Source: Pseudomonadota bacterium
GTDB taxonomy: Bacteria > Pseudomonadota > Gammaproteobacteria > Steroidobacterales > Woeseiaceae
DNA length: 64,000 nucleotides
Direction of reading: 5' to 3'
NCBI GenBank assembly: GCA_022563195.1
Contig: JADFNV010000007.1
Span: forward strand, 35,982-99,981
How positions within the stretch are numbered: position 1 is the stretch's first letter; each line of letters starts with the position of its first letter. Below the pieces are notes generated by a model. The model had not been told where the DNA came from, did not search any database, and saw nothing but the letters and a program-made list of their open reading frames with translations. Shown here piece by piece: positions 35,482 through 44,467 of this stretch. The position numbers and the translations under genes were made by a program.

Positions 35482-36515
35482 TGTGGTCGCTTGCCTGGCC
35501 CTGGGTCCTGCTGGTGTTGCCGCTGCCGTTGATCGCCAACAGACTGTTGCCCGAATCACCCGACCTGTGCGACGCGGGCCTGCGCGTGCCGAGCCTGAGT
35601 GGCTTCGCTATGTTGGCCGATCGCTCACAAGCGGAGCAACTGCTGAACTGGAGATCATGGCTGGCCGTCGTCGCCTGGATATTGCTCGTCATCGCGGCCG
35701 CCAGGCCCGAACGTATTGGTGACGAACTCGATGTGCCAGTGTCCGGGCGCAATCTCATGCTCGCCGTCGATTTATCGGGCAGCATGGATCAACGAGATTT
35801 TGTACTCGGCGGTCGCCGCGTCGACCGGTTGACCGCAACCAAAGCTGTTGCCAGCGATTTCATCAGTCGTCGCGAGGGTGATCGCATCGGCCTTATCCTG
35901 TTCGGTGAGCGTGCCTACTTGCAGGTGCCGCTGACGCTCGACAGGGAAACGGTAAAGATTCTGTTGCTCGAGTCGTTCATTGGCCTTGCCGGTGAGAAAA
36001 CTGCCATCGGTGATGCGATTACGCTTGCGGTCAAACGCATTCACGATCAGGAGAAAGACGCGGGCGAACAGGTACTCGTGTTGCTGACTGATGGTGCGAA
36101 TACCGCGGGCGAAGTGCCACCGCTTAAGGCAGCCCAGCTCGCGGCGCAGATCGGTTTGCGAATCTACACGATCGGCATTGGTGCCGAGCAGCTCGACGTA
36201 TCGTCGCTCATTGGCGGCCGCCGCAATATCAATCCGTCGGCCGACCTTGACGAAAAGACGCTGACCGGGATTGCTGAACTAACGGGGGGTCGTTATTTTC
36301 GTGCTGTAGATACGGCCGCATTACAGGACATTTACCGTCTCGTCGACGAACTCGAGCCTGTTGAAAGGCCCGAAGCCGGTTTCCGGCCCGTGAAATCACT
36401 CTATTACCTGCCATTGGCGGGCGCGTTCGCGCTGGCAGCGTTCCTCGTGATTGTCAGTCTCTGGCAAAACCTGCTTGCCGGGCGGCACGGCGGTGTACAA
36501 ACTGATGTTGTCTGA
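35481..36515 (+). CDS. BatA-type von Willebrand factor A protein
   Basis: 344 residues. Two N-terminal membrane segments (about 5-21 and 60-74), a VWA domain with the complete MIDAS motif DLSGSMD at 97-103 plus LTDGANT near 200, and one C-terminal membrane segment (YYLPLAGAFALAAFLVIV). The domain would face the periplasm. Such proteins form the core of the Bat (aerotolerance) complex with BatB. Overlaps the next gene by 11 bp. Confidence 0.92.
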   Translation: MWSLAWPWVLLVLPLPLIANRLLPESPDLCDAGLRVPSLSGFAMLADRSQAEQLLNWRSWLAVVAWILLVIAAARPERIGDELDVPVSGRNLMLAVDLSGSMDQRDFVLGGRRVDRLTATKAVASDFISRREGDRIGLILFGERAYLQVPLTLDRETVKILLLESFIGLAGEKTAIGDAITLAVKRIHDQEKDAGEQVLVLLTDGANTAGEVPPLKAAQLAAQIGLRIYTIGIGAEQLDVSSLIGGRRNINPSADLDEKTLTGIAELTGGRYFRAVDTAALQDIYRLVDELEPVERPEAGFRPVKSLYYLPLAGAFALAAFLVIVSLWQNLLAGRHGGVQTDVV

Positions 36516-38295
36516 CTTTCATTTTCTCCGACCCGAGTGGCTGTGGGCAGTGCCAATCGTCATTGGGGCGACGTTACTGCTCGCTCATCGTCAGCTCGGG
36601 CCCGGAAATTGGCAAAATGTCGTTGCGCCGTCGCTTGTACCGTATGTATTGTCGCGATCCGCTATCCGACGTGCCGATTATCGCTGGTGGTTGCTGGGCC
36701 TGAGCGCTGTCATTGCCGTGTTGTCGCTCGCGGGTCCTGCCTGGCAACGTATCGATCAGCCCGTGTATCGCTCCGATCAGGCGCTGGTCGTCGCGCTCGA
36801 TTTATCACGCTCGATGGACGCGCAGGACGTGTCGCCAAGCCGCCTGTCGCGCGCACGACTGAAGATTCTCGACATGCTCGAACGCCGGGCCAGCGGCCAA
36901 ACGGCACTGGTCGTTTATTCGGCGAATGCATTCACGGTAACGCCATTGACGACCGATACAGCAACGATCGCGGCACTCGTCAACAGCTTGAGTACCGACA
37001 TCATGCCAAGTCGTGGCAGCTACCCGGTCGCCGCAATTAACAAGGGCAGGCAGCTGCTCGAGCAAGCCGGCGCAGCGTTCGGAGAGGTGTTACTGATTAC
37101 GGACGGGGGTTCATCGCCCGCAGCGGAAAAGGTCGCGCGCGAGTTGCGGAGTTCCGGTTACACCTTATCTGTGCTCGCTGTCGGCACGACCGCTGGAGCG
37201 CCAATTCCAAAAATTGGCGGTGGCTTTGTTACCGGGCGGAGCGGACAAATTGCGGTGCCGAAACTCGAGGAGCGTTCACTGCGAGCGCTGGCTGCGGCTG
37301 GTGGTGGTCAATTCTCGATCCTGTCCACAGATGACCGCGATCTCGACATTCTTTTATCGGGCGAAGTCGGGCATCGCAGAGCATCGGACGAGTCGCTCGC
37401 AACAGACCAGTGGCGAGAAGAAGGGCCCTGGTTACTGTTGTTGCTTTTGCCAGTCGCGGCAATGTCGTTTCGACGCGGCTGGGTGCTGTTGGCGGCGCTC
37501 GCCGTGTTGCCGGTATCGGGGCCGGTACAGGCGTCAGTCTGGGATGATATCTGGTTGACGAAAGACCAGCAGGGTCAGCGCAAGCTCGCAGACGGTGCAG
37601 CGACCGATGCCGCAGAACTGTTCGAAAATCCTTATTGGCGCGCGGTCGCTCAATATCGGGCACAGGACTATGCTCAGAGCGCTACCGAATTCGCAGCAAG
37701 TGATGATATGCGCAGCTTGTACAACCTTGGCAATGCGCTCGCTCGTCAGGGTCAATTCGAAACAGCGATCGATGCCTACGAGCAGGTGCTCGAATCGAAT
37801 CCTGAAGATGCAGATGCACAATACAATCGCGACCTGTTGCAGCAATTGCTCGAACAGCAACAACGAAACGAAGGTGATCAGCAGGAAACATCGGGTGAGC
37901 AGGGTGAGGGTGAGGCGTCGGACAGCGATAGCGACTCGGAGCAGGACAGTTCGGACTCTCAGGCCGATGGCGAGCCAGAGGATGGTGATGCCTCACCACG
38001 CGATGACGAAATGAGCCAGGAGGATTTCGAGGCATTGCAGGAAGAATTGCGTCGCGCGGCCGAAGCAGCAGAACAGAACGCCACCGATCCGAGCGAGCAA
38101 CAACTGACAGAGGCCGAGCTTGAGGCATTGCGGCGCGAGCAAGAGCAACAGCAGGCGATGGAGCAGTGGCTGCGCCGCATCCCGAACGATCCGGGAACAT
38201 TGTTGCGCAACAAGTTCCGCTACCAATACCAGAAAACAGGCAAGGATCAGGACGGCAACGACACCTGGCCTGACGATGAGGTGCGGCCGTGGTAG
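36505..38295 (+). CDS. BatB/BatC fusion: VWA domain plus TPR and acidic tail
   Basis: 596 residues from ATG 36505 (GTG 36493 also possible; the frame to 36451 is inside batA). VWA MIDAS DLSRSMD near 92-98 and ITDGGSS near 200; membrane helices near 15, 60 and 305-330; then a TPR (SLYNLGNALARQGQFETAID) near 395-430, and a long low-complexity acidic and glutamine-rich tail with Ser-Asp and Gln-Glu runs. BatB and BatC are separate in Bacteroides but fused in many proteobacteria, so the fusion is ordinary. The tail is unusually acidic and ends in IPNDPGTLLRNKFRYQY. Confidence 0.9.
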   Translation: MLSDFHFLRPEWLWAVPIVIGATLLLAHRQLGPGNWQNVVAPSLVPYVLSRSAIRRADYRWWLLGLSAVIAVLSLAGPAWQRIDQPVYRSDQALVVALDLSRSMDAQDVSPSRLSRARLKILDMLERRASGQTALVVYSANAFTVTPLTTDTATIAALVNSLSTDIMPSRGSYPVAAINKGRQLLEQAGAAFGEVLLITDGGSSPAAEKVARELRSSGYTLSVLAVGTTAGAPIPKIGGGFVTGRSGQIAVPKLEERSLRALAAAGGGQFSILSTDDRDLDILLSGEVGHRRASDESLATDQWREEGPWLLLLLLPVAAMSFRRGWVLLAALAVLPVSGPVQASVWDDIWLTKDQQGQRKLADGAATDAAELFENPYWRAVAQYRAQDYAQSATEFAASDDMRSLYNLGNALARQGQFETAIDAYEQVLESNPEDADAQYNRDLLQQLLEQQQRNEGDQQETSGEQGEGEASDSDSDSEQDSSDSQADGEPEDGDASPRDDEMSQEDFEALQEELRRAAEAAEQNATDPSEQQLTEAELEALRREQEQQQAMEQWLRRIPNDPGTLLRNKFRYQYQKTGKDQDGNDTWPDDEVRPW

Positions 38296-38312
38296 CTGTA
38301 GAAAGGAAATCA

Positions 38313-39971
38313 GTGCACAAGGTAATGTTGATGATTGCATTCGCATTGATGCCGATCGCTTCGGCGCTGGCGACCGTTACAGCCAGCGTCGATCGTGTTG
38401 ATGTAGAGCTCAACGAATCGTTTACGCTGGCACTGACGACGGACACGAATATCGATATGCAGCCCGACATGACGGTGCTGGAGCAGGACTTCATCGTGGG
38501 GCAGGCCAGTCAACTCAGCAACACGACGATTGCCAATGGGCAGATTCGGCGCAGCAAAACGTGGACGTATTCGCTGCGACCCAAACGCGCGGGTCAGCTG
38601 ATCATTCCAGCCATCAGCATCGGTGACGAACAAAGTAATGTGGTAATGGTCGTGGTCAGCGAACCGAGCTACTTGCCACCGGGCGAAGCAGAGATATTCG
38701 TCACTAGCGAAGTCGATTTCGACGAGACCTATGTACAGGCCCAGGTGTTGTTGACGATCAAGGTTTTTCGCTCGGTTGCTACACGCCAGCCCGCGCTCCG
38801 GGATCCGACGGTGAGCGGCGTCGAGGTGTTAGTCGAACTCTCGGGCGATGATCGTAACTACGAGGCAATAATCAATGGCACCGCATACAGCGTCGTCGAG
38901 CGAGTGTTTGCCCTGTACCCGCAAGAGAGCGGCGAGATTCAATTATCGCCGGCGCGATTTGAGGCGCGCGTATTGCGCAATGGACGCATCACGGGTCGCA
39001 AGGTGTACGAATCCGAGTCGCGATCGATCATGGTACGGCCGATTCCGCCCCCCCCTGCCGACTATCCTGATGCGGTGTGGTTGCCGGCCAAGGATCTGCA
39101 ATTGACCGAAGACTGGTCGCGAGACGAAGACGAGATCCTTGCAGGCGAACCGCTAACCCGTCATATCACGGTCAGCGCACTCGGGCAGATCGAGACACAG
39201 ATCCCCGCGATAGAGCCGCCAGTAGTAGAGGGCGTCAAAATCTATCCGGACAAACCGGAGTTGAGTCGTCGTGTCGAGTCGGGCGGTATACGTGGCATTC
39301 GCAGGGATCAGTATGCATTGATCGGTGTCACGGCCGGCACAGTCGTGCTGCCAGCACTGGAATTGCCGTGGTGGAATGTGGACAGCGCTGAATGGCAGGT
39401 CGCGCGTTTGCCAGAGCGCAGTATCACAATCCTGGCATCCGGTGAGCCGCCCATGCCGGAACCCGTGACTACAACACCTGAGGTGGCCGACAGCGGTGCC
39501 GAGTCTGAGATTGCCACGGTTCCGAGCGGCTACTGGCGTCTTGTCAGTGCGTTATTGGCAGGCCTGTGGTTGTTGACGGTAATCGCCTGGTGGTGGTCTT
39601 CGAGATCCGCGCCCAGGCGCAAGCCGCGCGAGCCCGAACCGGTTCCAATTCATAAACAACAGGCCAGGAAGCTGAAGTCAGCGCGCAAAGCAGCGTTGGC
39701 GGGTGATACGGCGGCGGTCCGCAAGGCCGTGCTCGAGTGGGGTACATTACAATGGCCTGACGATGCGCCGCGCAGTATTGGCGGTCTCGCATCGCGCCTG
39801 TCGTCACCGCTCGCTGAAGAACTACAGGATCTGTCGACTCTCAGTTACGGCCCACAGGCCGGTGACTGGAATGGTGCGGCGCTGGCCAAGGCCCTACGAT
39901 CGTTTGCCGTGCTGTCCGACAGCGACGACAAGAGCGAAGAAATATTGCCGCCGCTGATGCCAGCACGCTGA
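38313..39971 (+). CDS. BatD-family protein
   Basis: 552 residues from GTG 38313, selected because AAAGGAAA sits just upstream and a signal peptide (VMLMIAFALMPIASALA) follows; GTG 38289 is an alternative. The body is a series of beta domains (TASVDRVDVELNESFTLAL, YSLRPKRAGQLIIPAI), then a membrane helix near residue 410 (LVSALLAGLWLLTVIAWWW) and a basic cytoplasmic tail. This is the standard last gene of the operon. Its stop is 7 bp from the left arm of a large hairpin (repeat A copy 1). Confidence 0.9.
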   Translation: MHKVMLMIAFALMPIASALATVTASVDRVDVELNESFTLALTTDTNIDMQPDMTVLEQDFIVGQASQLSNTTIANGQIRRSKTWTYSLRPKRAGQLIIPAISIGDEQSNVVMVVVSEPSYLPPGEAEIFVTSEVDFDETYVQAQVLLTIKVFRSVATRQPALRDPTVSGVEVLVELSGDDRNYEAIINGTAYSVVERVFALYPQESGEIQLSPARFEARVLRNGRITGRKVYESESRSIMVRPIPPPPADYPDAVWLPAKDLQLTEDWSRDEDEILAGEPLTRHITVSALGQIETQIPAIEPPVVEGVKIYPDKPELSRRVESGGIRGIRRDQYALIGVTAGTVVLPALELPWWNVDSAEWQVARLPERSITILASGEPPMPEPVTTTPEVADSGAESEIATVPSGYWRLVSALLAGLWLLTVIAWWWSSRSAPRRKPREPEPVPIHKQQARKLKSARKAALAGDTAAVRKAVLEWGTLQWPDDAPRSIGGLASRLSSPLAEELQDLSTLSYGPQAGDWNGAALAKALRSFAVLSDSDDKSEEILPPLMPAR

Positions 39972-39977
39972 ATACAA

Positions 39978-40064
39978 CAGGGCCGCGAGCGGGACATTTG
40001 TCTCCGTCATGGCTCGCTGTGCTGCGCTTTACTTCCGTCGACAAACATCCCACTCGTGGCCCTG
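39978..40064. repeat. repeat A copy 1: long imperfect palindrome between convergent genes
   Basis: Arms of 25 bases (39978-40002 and 40040-40064) pair at 21 positions as Watson-Crick, and the rest are transition-type mismatches that are G-U on one strand. The 37-base centre carries CATGGCTCGCTGTGCTGCG, shared with copies at 42.1 and 63.8 kb. It fills the gap between batD and the oppositely oriented glyoxalase gene, ending 2 bp before the latter's stop codon, so it may act as a two-way terminator. Confidence 0.75.
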
Positions 40065-40065
40065 T

Positions 40066-40485
40066 CTACCAGATCCCGGTGCTGGGCATCGAAGCCCAGG
40101 GTTCCTGCACGGGCAGCGCGTCACCTTTCTGCAGTAGCTCGATCGAGATATTGTCCGGGGATCGTACGAATGCCATACGGCCGTCGCGAGGCGGTCGGTT
40201 GATCGTCACGCCCGCGTCGAGAAGCTGCTGACACAGGTCGTAAATGTCATCAACGGCGTAGGCGAGGTGTCCGAAGTTGCGGCCCTCGTCGTACTCTTCC
40301 GGATCCCAGTTCCAGGTGAGTTCAATTTGCGCGTCTTCGTCTCCAGGTGCCGCTAGAAATATGAGTGTAAACTTACCTTGTTCGCTTTCGGTGCGTCGTA
40401 ATTCAACGAGACCAAGCTTGTTGCAATAGAAATCAAGAGACGCATCCACGTCAGTCACGCGAATCATCGTATGCAGGTATTTCAT
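40066..40485 (-). CDS. gloA: lactoylglutathione lyase (glyoxalase I)
   Basis: 139 residues with the single-domain glyoxalase I pattern: [20 protein letters not shown] at the start, [34 protein letters not shown] with metal-ligand glutamate and histidine, and SIELLQK at the end. It isomerises the methylglyoxal-glutathione hemithioacetal. Slightly longer than E. coli GloA. Divergent from the HAD gene, 39 bp away. Confidence 0.92.
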   Translation of the reverse strand: MKYLHTMIRVTDVDASLDFYCNKLGLVELRRTESEQGKFTLIFLAAPGDEDAQIELTWNWDPEEYDEGRNFGHLAYAVDDIYDLCQQLLDAGVTINRPPRDGRMAFVRSPDNISIELLQKGDALPVQEPWASMPSTGIW

Positions 40486-40524
40486 AGTTACAATAGTCGT
40501 CTATCTCAAGCTGGTGAGCAACAC

Positions 40525-41220
40525 GTGGACGACATTCGCGCGATTACGATGGATCTCGATGACACACTCTGGGAGATACATCCTGTTATTCGTCGCGCCG
40601 AACGGAGCCTTTATTCCTGGCTTGGTGAGAACTACCCGCGGATCACGTCGATGTTTTCCAGGCAGGCAATGCAGAAGCTTCGCGAAGACGTCGTTTTCGA
40701 GCATCCGGAACAAGCTCATGACTTCACGTTCTTGCGGCGCACCGTAATTGGCCGACTAGGCGTCGCGGCAGGCTACGAAGAAGATTTTGTTGACGACGCG
40801 ATGGCTGTGTTTGACGAAGTACGCAACGATGTTGAGATCTTTCCCGAAGTTCGACCGGCATTGGAAGCCTTGCGTCGCAATTATAAACTCATCGCAGTAA
40901 CCAATGGCATGGCGAATCTGGAAACAATCGGTATTCACGACCTGTTTCACGACTTGGTGTCTGCGCGGACTGCGGGCGCGGCGAAGCCCGCAAGGCAGAT
41001 ATTCGATGCGGCTGTTCGTGCCGGCGGCGCTGCGGCGCACCAGACATTGCATGTCGGCGATCACCCGGAATTCGATGTCATTGGCGCACAAGAAGCAGGT
41101 CTCAGAACCGTCTGGGTCAATCGTGATGGTCGGGATTGGCCCGATGAGCTGCCACGACCCGATGGCATAGTGTCCAACGTTGGCGAGCTAAGAGCATTGC
41201 TCGAAGCAGCGGGGCGATGA
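40525..41220 (+). CDS. HAD-superfamily phosphatase (YigB-like)
   Basis: 231 residues from GTG 40525; the frame to 40471 overlaps the divergent gloA start. HAD motifs: DLDDTLW near 8-14, VTNGMAN near 127-133, AKPARQIF (motif III lysine) near 155, and HVGDHPEFDVIGAQEAG near 177. Residues between motifs I and II form a helical cap of type I, as in YigB, which dephosphorylates FMN and similar compounds; substrate here is inferred only. Overlaps the next gene by ATGA. Confidence 0.87.
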   Translation: MDDIRAITMDLDDTLWEIHPVIRRAERSLYSWLGENYPRITSMFSRQAMQKLREDVVFEHPEQAHDFTFLRRTVIGRLGVAAGYEEDFVDDAMAVFDEVRNDVEIFPEVRPALEALRRNYKLIAVTNGMANLETIGIHDLFHDLVSARTAGAAKPARQIFDAAVRAGGAAAHQTLHVGDHPEFDVIGAQEAGLRTVWVNRDGRDWPDELPRPDGIVSNVGELRALLEAAGR

Positions 41221-42128
41221 GCAAAGATCCGCTGATTCTTTATGTGCCCGGCTTGTTGCCAAAACCCAAGGCAGCTACGCACAGGGATGCGTTGTTGCGC
41301 TGCCTGTTGGCAGGTGTGCGCCGGATTGATGGCGATGTTGCCCGGGCGATCGAGGCGAAGGATCATCGCTTTGACATCGTTTCATGGACGTATAATTTCT
41401 ACGGAGTACATCGTAATTTCGCGATCGACGCGAACTCTGTGGATGCGGTTATCGCACAACAGCATCCGACGCAAAGAGACATTGACGAGGCATCCTCGTG
41501 GCGGCGTCGGCTGGCGCGTCGGGTATTTTTGCTCGGCGACCTGCTGCCACTTCTGATCCCGCATATCGCCAACGAACGATTGGAATTGCATCTGCGCGAC
41601 CTGCGTCGTTACTCGCGCAACCGTGATGGCATCGCGGAGCACGTGCGCCAAATGCTCAAAATGTTGTTGCGCGCGGCGGCCGAGGCACAACGCCCCGTGC
41701 TCCTGCTCGCGCACAGCATGGGCTCAGTGATTGCCTACGACGCCCTATGGCAGATGAGTCACAGCGAAAGCGACAAGCTGCGCATCGACTTGCTGCTTAC
41801 GATGGGAAGCCCGCTCGGACAACACTACATTCAGCGACGCCTGCAGGGACATCGTGAGTCTGGCGCTCGTCGTTATCCCGGCAATATTCGCCGCTGGATC
41901 AACCTGACCGCCGTCGGCGATCTGACCGCGATCGACCCGATACTGAGTGATGATTTTGCGGAAATGCTCGATCTCGGCCTGGTTGAATGCATCGACAATC
42001 GGGAGCTGCACAATTACTTCAGGCTTGCGGGAGAGCTCAACGTGCACGCGGAGTACGGTTACCTGGTAAACGCCGAAACCGCAAAAATCGTCACCGAATG
42101 GTGGCAGGCAGTCACAAACAAGATGTAG
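41217..42128 (+). CDS. alpha/beta-hydrolase-like protein
   Basis: 303 residues. Opening strand LILYVPGLLPKPK and the nucleophile elbow LLAHSMGSVIAYDALW near 164-179 (Ser in H-S-M-G-S) mark an alpha/beta hydrolase, with LLLTMGSPLG following as in lipase-like members and phospholipase-type PGAP1 relatives. A candidate acid is in VGDLTAIDP and a late histidine in ELHNYFRL. No signal peptide, so cytoplasmic. Substrate unknown; coupled to the HAD phosphatase by ATGA. Confidence 0.75.
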   Translation: MSKDPLILYVPGLLPKPKAATHRDALLRCLLAGVRRIDGDVARAIEAKDHRFDIVSWTYNFYGVHRNFAIDANSVDAVIAQQHPTQRDIDEASSWRRRLARRVFLLGDLLPLLIPHIANERLELHLRDLRRYSRNRDGIAEHVRQMLKMLLRAAAEAQRPVLLLAHSMGSVIAYDALWQMSHSESDKLRIDLLLTMGSPLGQHYIQRRLQGHRESGARRYPGNIRRWINLTAVGDLTAIDPILSDDFAEMLDLGLVECIDNRELHNYFRLAGELNVHAEYGYLVNAETAKIVTEWWQAVTNKM

Positions 42129-42149
42129 GAGCGGCCAACGCTTGCGCAC

Positions 42150-42232
42150 GGCCGGCGGTCCGGACATTCCTTACCGGAATGGCTCGCTGCGCTGCGCTTT
42201 ATTTCCGGCAAAGAACGTCCCTCCCACCGGCC
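42150..42232. repeat. repeat A copy 2
   Basis: Arms 42150-42172 and 42210-42232 pair at about 17 of 23 positions. The centre ATGGCTCGCTGCGCTGCGC matches the centres at 40.0 and 63.8 kb, whereas the arms differ. Immediately followed by repeat B. Confidence 0.7.
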
Positions 42233-42247
42233 CCTCGAAGATTGGAG

Positions 42248-42388
42248 GGTGGCCCCGATACGGTGGCTCGTCGAGCGTCGTCGAATCCGAGCGGAGCAGG
42301 GACAGCGAGAGCGAGGATTCGCGGATTGGAGCGAGACAGGGACGTCGAAGCGACATTGAGCGAGAGGAGCTACCGTGTCGGGGCCGCC
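42248..42388 (+). repeat. dispersed repeat B, copy 2 (141 bp)
   Basis: Direct counterpart of 20267-20407. Ends are inverted repeats, with GGCCCCGATACGGTGGCTC inward from the left and its near-complement at the right end. Internal text is rich in GAGCG and CGAGC. Both copies carry about 40 bp of similar flank on the left side, containing CGAAGAT and AGGG. Confidence 0.85.
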
Positions 42389-42438
42389 GTTCAGATGTCG
42401 CGGTAATTGCGCGTGCGGCGTGGTCGCACGGATCCCGG

Positions 42439-43905
42439 CTACGATTGCTCGAGATTGGGCCTGATGACGATGTCGATGCGCCGGTTGCGCGAGCGGCCTG
42501 ATACTGTCTCGTTGCTTGCGACAGGTCGTGTCTCACCATAGCCGGTTGCTATCAGGCGATAGGTGGGAATCCGCATCGCATTGATCATGTATTGCTGCAC
42601 GGATTCGGCCCGTTCCTGCGACAGTATCTGGTTGGAATCGTCGCCACCATGAGCGTCAGTGTGGCCCTCGATAATCAATTCGCTGCGCGGGAATACGTCG
42701 ATGGCTTTTTCGACCTTCGCCAACAGATCAAAATTAGCGGGTTTGAGCTGTGACGCTCCGCTATCGAACGTCAGACCGACAAGCCGCAAAACGATACTGC
42801 TACCCTCGCGAAATACTCGAGCTTCGCTGGACGAGAACATATTTTCGACTTGCTCAAACTGAGCTTTTACGCGTGCCTGGGCTTCCAGTCGCTGCACCAG
42901 TGCTGCGCGCTCGGCCGTTGCCCCACCAAGACGTTCATCCAGCGCGGCCATTTCTTCTTCCATATCGGTAAGACGCATTTCATTTTCTGTCTTTTCCTGT
43001 CGCAGACTCTGATTGTCGTTGTGCAAGCCTTCGATGTGTGTAACCAGCGACGCAGCCAGGCGGTCAGGGCCATCTTCCATATCAGGCACGATGTCAGCGG
43101 CGCCCGCAATATCGCGAATTGGTTTTTCCCAGTTCAGTACCAGAACCTCGGCCGACAGATCCCGATCGCGAACCTTACGCGCAATTTCGGACAGGTAAAA
43201 AGCATGTTTGGCTTCGTAATTTGCTTGTCGTGCGAGACTGCGCGGTAAATCGGTGTCGTATCGATTTTCATTGAGTTCGCGCTCGGCTTCCATTAACAAC
43301 CGTTTCGCTTTGCCAAGCGTAAGCGGCGCGTAGCGGCCAACTTTGGCGCGATCAGCGTCTTTTAACAGGCGCCGCGTTTCAGTCAGGTACTGGGCCTTGA
43401 TAGCGACGAGTTCAGCGTCGCGGTAGAGGCTGGTAGCCGCAATTTCGCGACGCCTCGCATTCTTAAGGTCGCCCCGCTCGAGCAGGCGAATCGCTTCGAA
43501 AAACTTCTTTTGCGCGCTCTGCCAGATGTCAGGCGATAATTCCGGTGCGCGCGCATTTGCGCCGTCCTGGCGACTTTTCATGACCTGGGCAAAGGCGGTC
43601 CTGGCAAGTTTCGCCGCGGTCGCCGCCGTCCTGAAGTATCGGGTGGCGTCGGCGGCGTTGGAGCGCACAGTTTCGATATTGCGGCCCCGCTGGAGCGCGA
43701 TTTCGGCATCGCGGTACTCTTTCATGCCGCGTTCGTAGCTGCGCGGCGCCAGGAGCTGTGCATCGGCGGCTTCTGCGACCGTTTTCGCCGCGTCGGCGTC
43801 CTTAAAAAATGTGTCTCTGAGTTCGTTCTGAGCGAAGGCGCTGCCCATGCTGAGCAACAACGTAAGCATCAGGACACATCGTGCAAATCCTGCTTTTACA
43901 GCCAT
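42439..43905 (-). CDS. OmpA-family outer-membrane protein with N-terminal DUF4398-like helices
   Basis: 488 residues. Signal peptide (CVLMLTLLLSMGSAFA) at the start. Residues about 28-240 are alanine- and arginine-rich helical repeats of the DUF4398 type; about 290-350 is a coiled coil (LRQEKTENEMRLTDMEEEM); the OmpA C-terminal peptidoglycan-binding domain follows with IIEGHTDAHGGDDSNQILS and RAESVQQYM, ending in SRNRRIDIVI. Probably a periplasmic or outer-membrane protein that links to peptidoglycan. Confidence 0.88.
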   Translation of the reverse strand: MAVKAGFARCVLMLTLLLSMGSAFAQNELRDTFFKDADAAKTVAEAADAQLLAPRSYERGMKEYRDAEIALQRGRNIETVRSNAADATRYFRTAATAAKLARTAFAQVMKSRQDGANARAPELSPDIWQSAQKKFFEAIRLLERGDLKNARRREIAATSLYRDAELVAIKAQYLTETRRLLKDADRAKVGRYAPLTLGKAKRLLMEAERELNENRYDTDLPRSLARQANYEAKHAFYLSEIARKVRDRDLSAEVLVLNWEKPIRDIAGAADIVPDMEDGPDRLAASLVTHIEGLHNDNQSLRQEKTENEMRLTDMEEEMAALDERLGGATAERAALVQRLEAQARVKAQFEQVENMFSSSEARVFREGSSIVLRLVGLTFDSGASQLKPANFDLLAKVEKAIDVFPRSELIIEGHTDAHGGDDSNQILSQERAESVQQYMINAMRIPTYRLIATGYGETRPVASNETVSGRSRNRRIDIVIRPNLEQS

Positions 43906-44156
43906 TTGATCGATTCCTGCATCAATTATTCACAAGGAACTGCCACATCAACAGACAGCGACCCCGCGATATTACATATCGTGCAACGCCAAATCTGTGC
44001 GCCGCGTCCCTGAAACGTGTGGATTTTACCCCCAAAATCGGTTTTTCTGCGACCCACGACCGGAATTAGATTACCAAATCAAGCGCTTATGCTGCGAATT
44101 TGGTTTTTGTGGCGTGGCTCACAGTTGCTTCGAGAGCTCCGGCGTAGTCTTTAGCC

Positions 44157-44354
44157 ATGTCCGCAAAGTATTACACTCAGTTCATATTGACCGACACAGA
44201 ATTTCGCGGCGGCAATGAATTCAGTGGTGTCATCGAGCTCAGCCACCCGATGGATCGGCAATCGGAGGCGGGTGACATAGAGGCCGTATTGGCCCGGAAT
44301 TTCGACCTGCGACGAAGCTCGGTAAGGCTCGTGAGCTGGTCAAGGCTACATTGA
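44157..44354 (+). CDS. small conserved-looking protein, unknown function
   Basis: 65-residue protein with no membrane segment; MSAKYYTQFILTDTEFRGG, FSGVIELSHPMD and an acidic AGDIEAVLARNFD helix give a compact alpha/beta look. A strong rho-independent terminator follows 35 bp after the stop, which supports it as a real transcription unit. The preceding 251-bp gap has no other gene, only a 7-bp inverted repeat (ACCAAAT...ATTTGGT). Confidence 0.6.
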   Translation: MSAKYYTQFILTDTEFRGGNEFSGVIELSHPMDRQSEAGDIEAVLARNFDLRRSSVRLVSWSRLH

Positions 44355-44388
44355 CACTTTTCTGGCGCGCTAACGATTCCCCCTGACT

Positions 44389-44417
44389 CTCCCGGCTTCG
44401 GCCGGGATCTTTTTTTG
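44389..44417 (+). terminator. rho-independent terminator
   Basis: CCCGGC-TTCG-GCCGGG hairpin (44391-44406) with a stable UUCG loop followed by a T tract (44410-44416). It ends the transcript of the 65-residue protein just before lipA. Confidence 0.88.
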
Positions 44418-44467
44418 CCGAATCTGAGCTACAATGCGTGCCCTTTCGCTGGCGTTCCGCCCATCCT

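Larger units (their letters stand above)
42129..42438. other. gene-free gap with repeat A and repeat B in tandem
   Basis: Contains TGTAGGAGCGGCC at 42124-42136 (a REP-like GTAG(G)AG start), family-A palindrome copy 2 (42150-42232) and the 141-bp repeat B copy 2 (42248-42388). Frames drawn through this region also occur at the other repeat copy and are not genes. Confidence 0.7.

Noticed and set aside
42142..42501. Open frames through repeats A and B at 42 kb, and matching ones at 20 kb
   Set aside because: The same translated text appears at both repeat copies because the DNA repeat is shared; start and stop positions are not conserved, so they are repeat artefacts.
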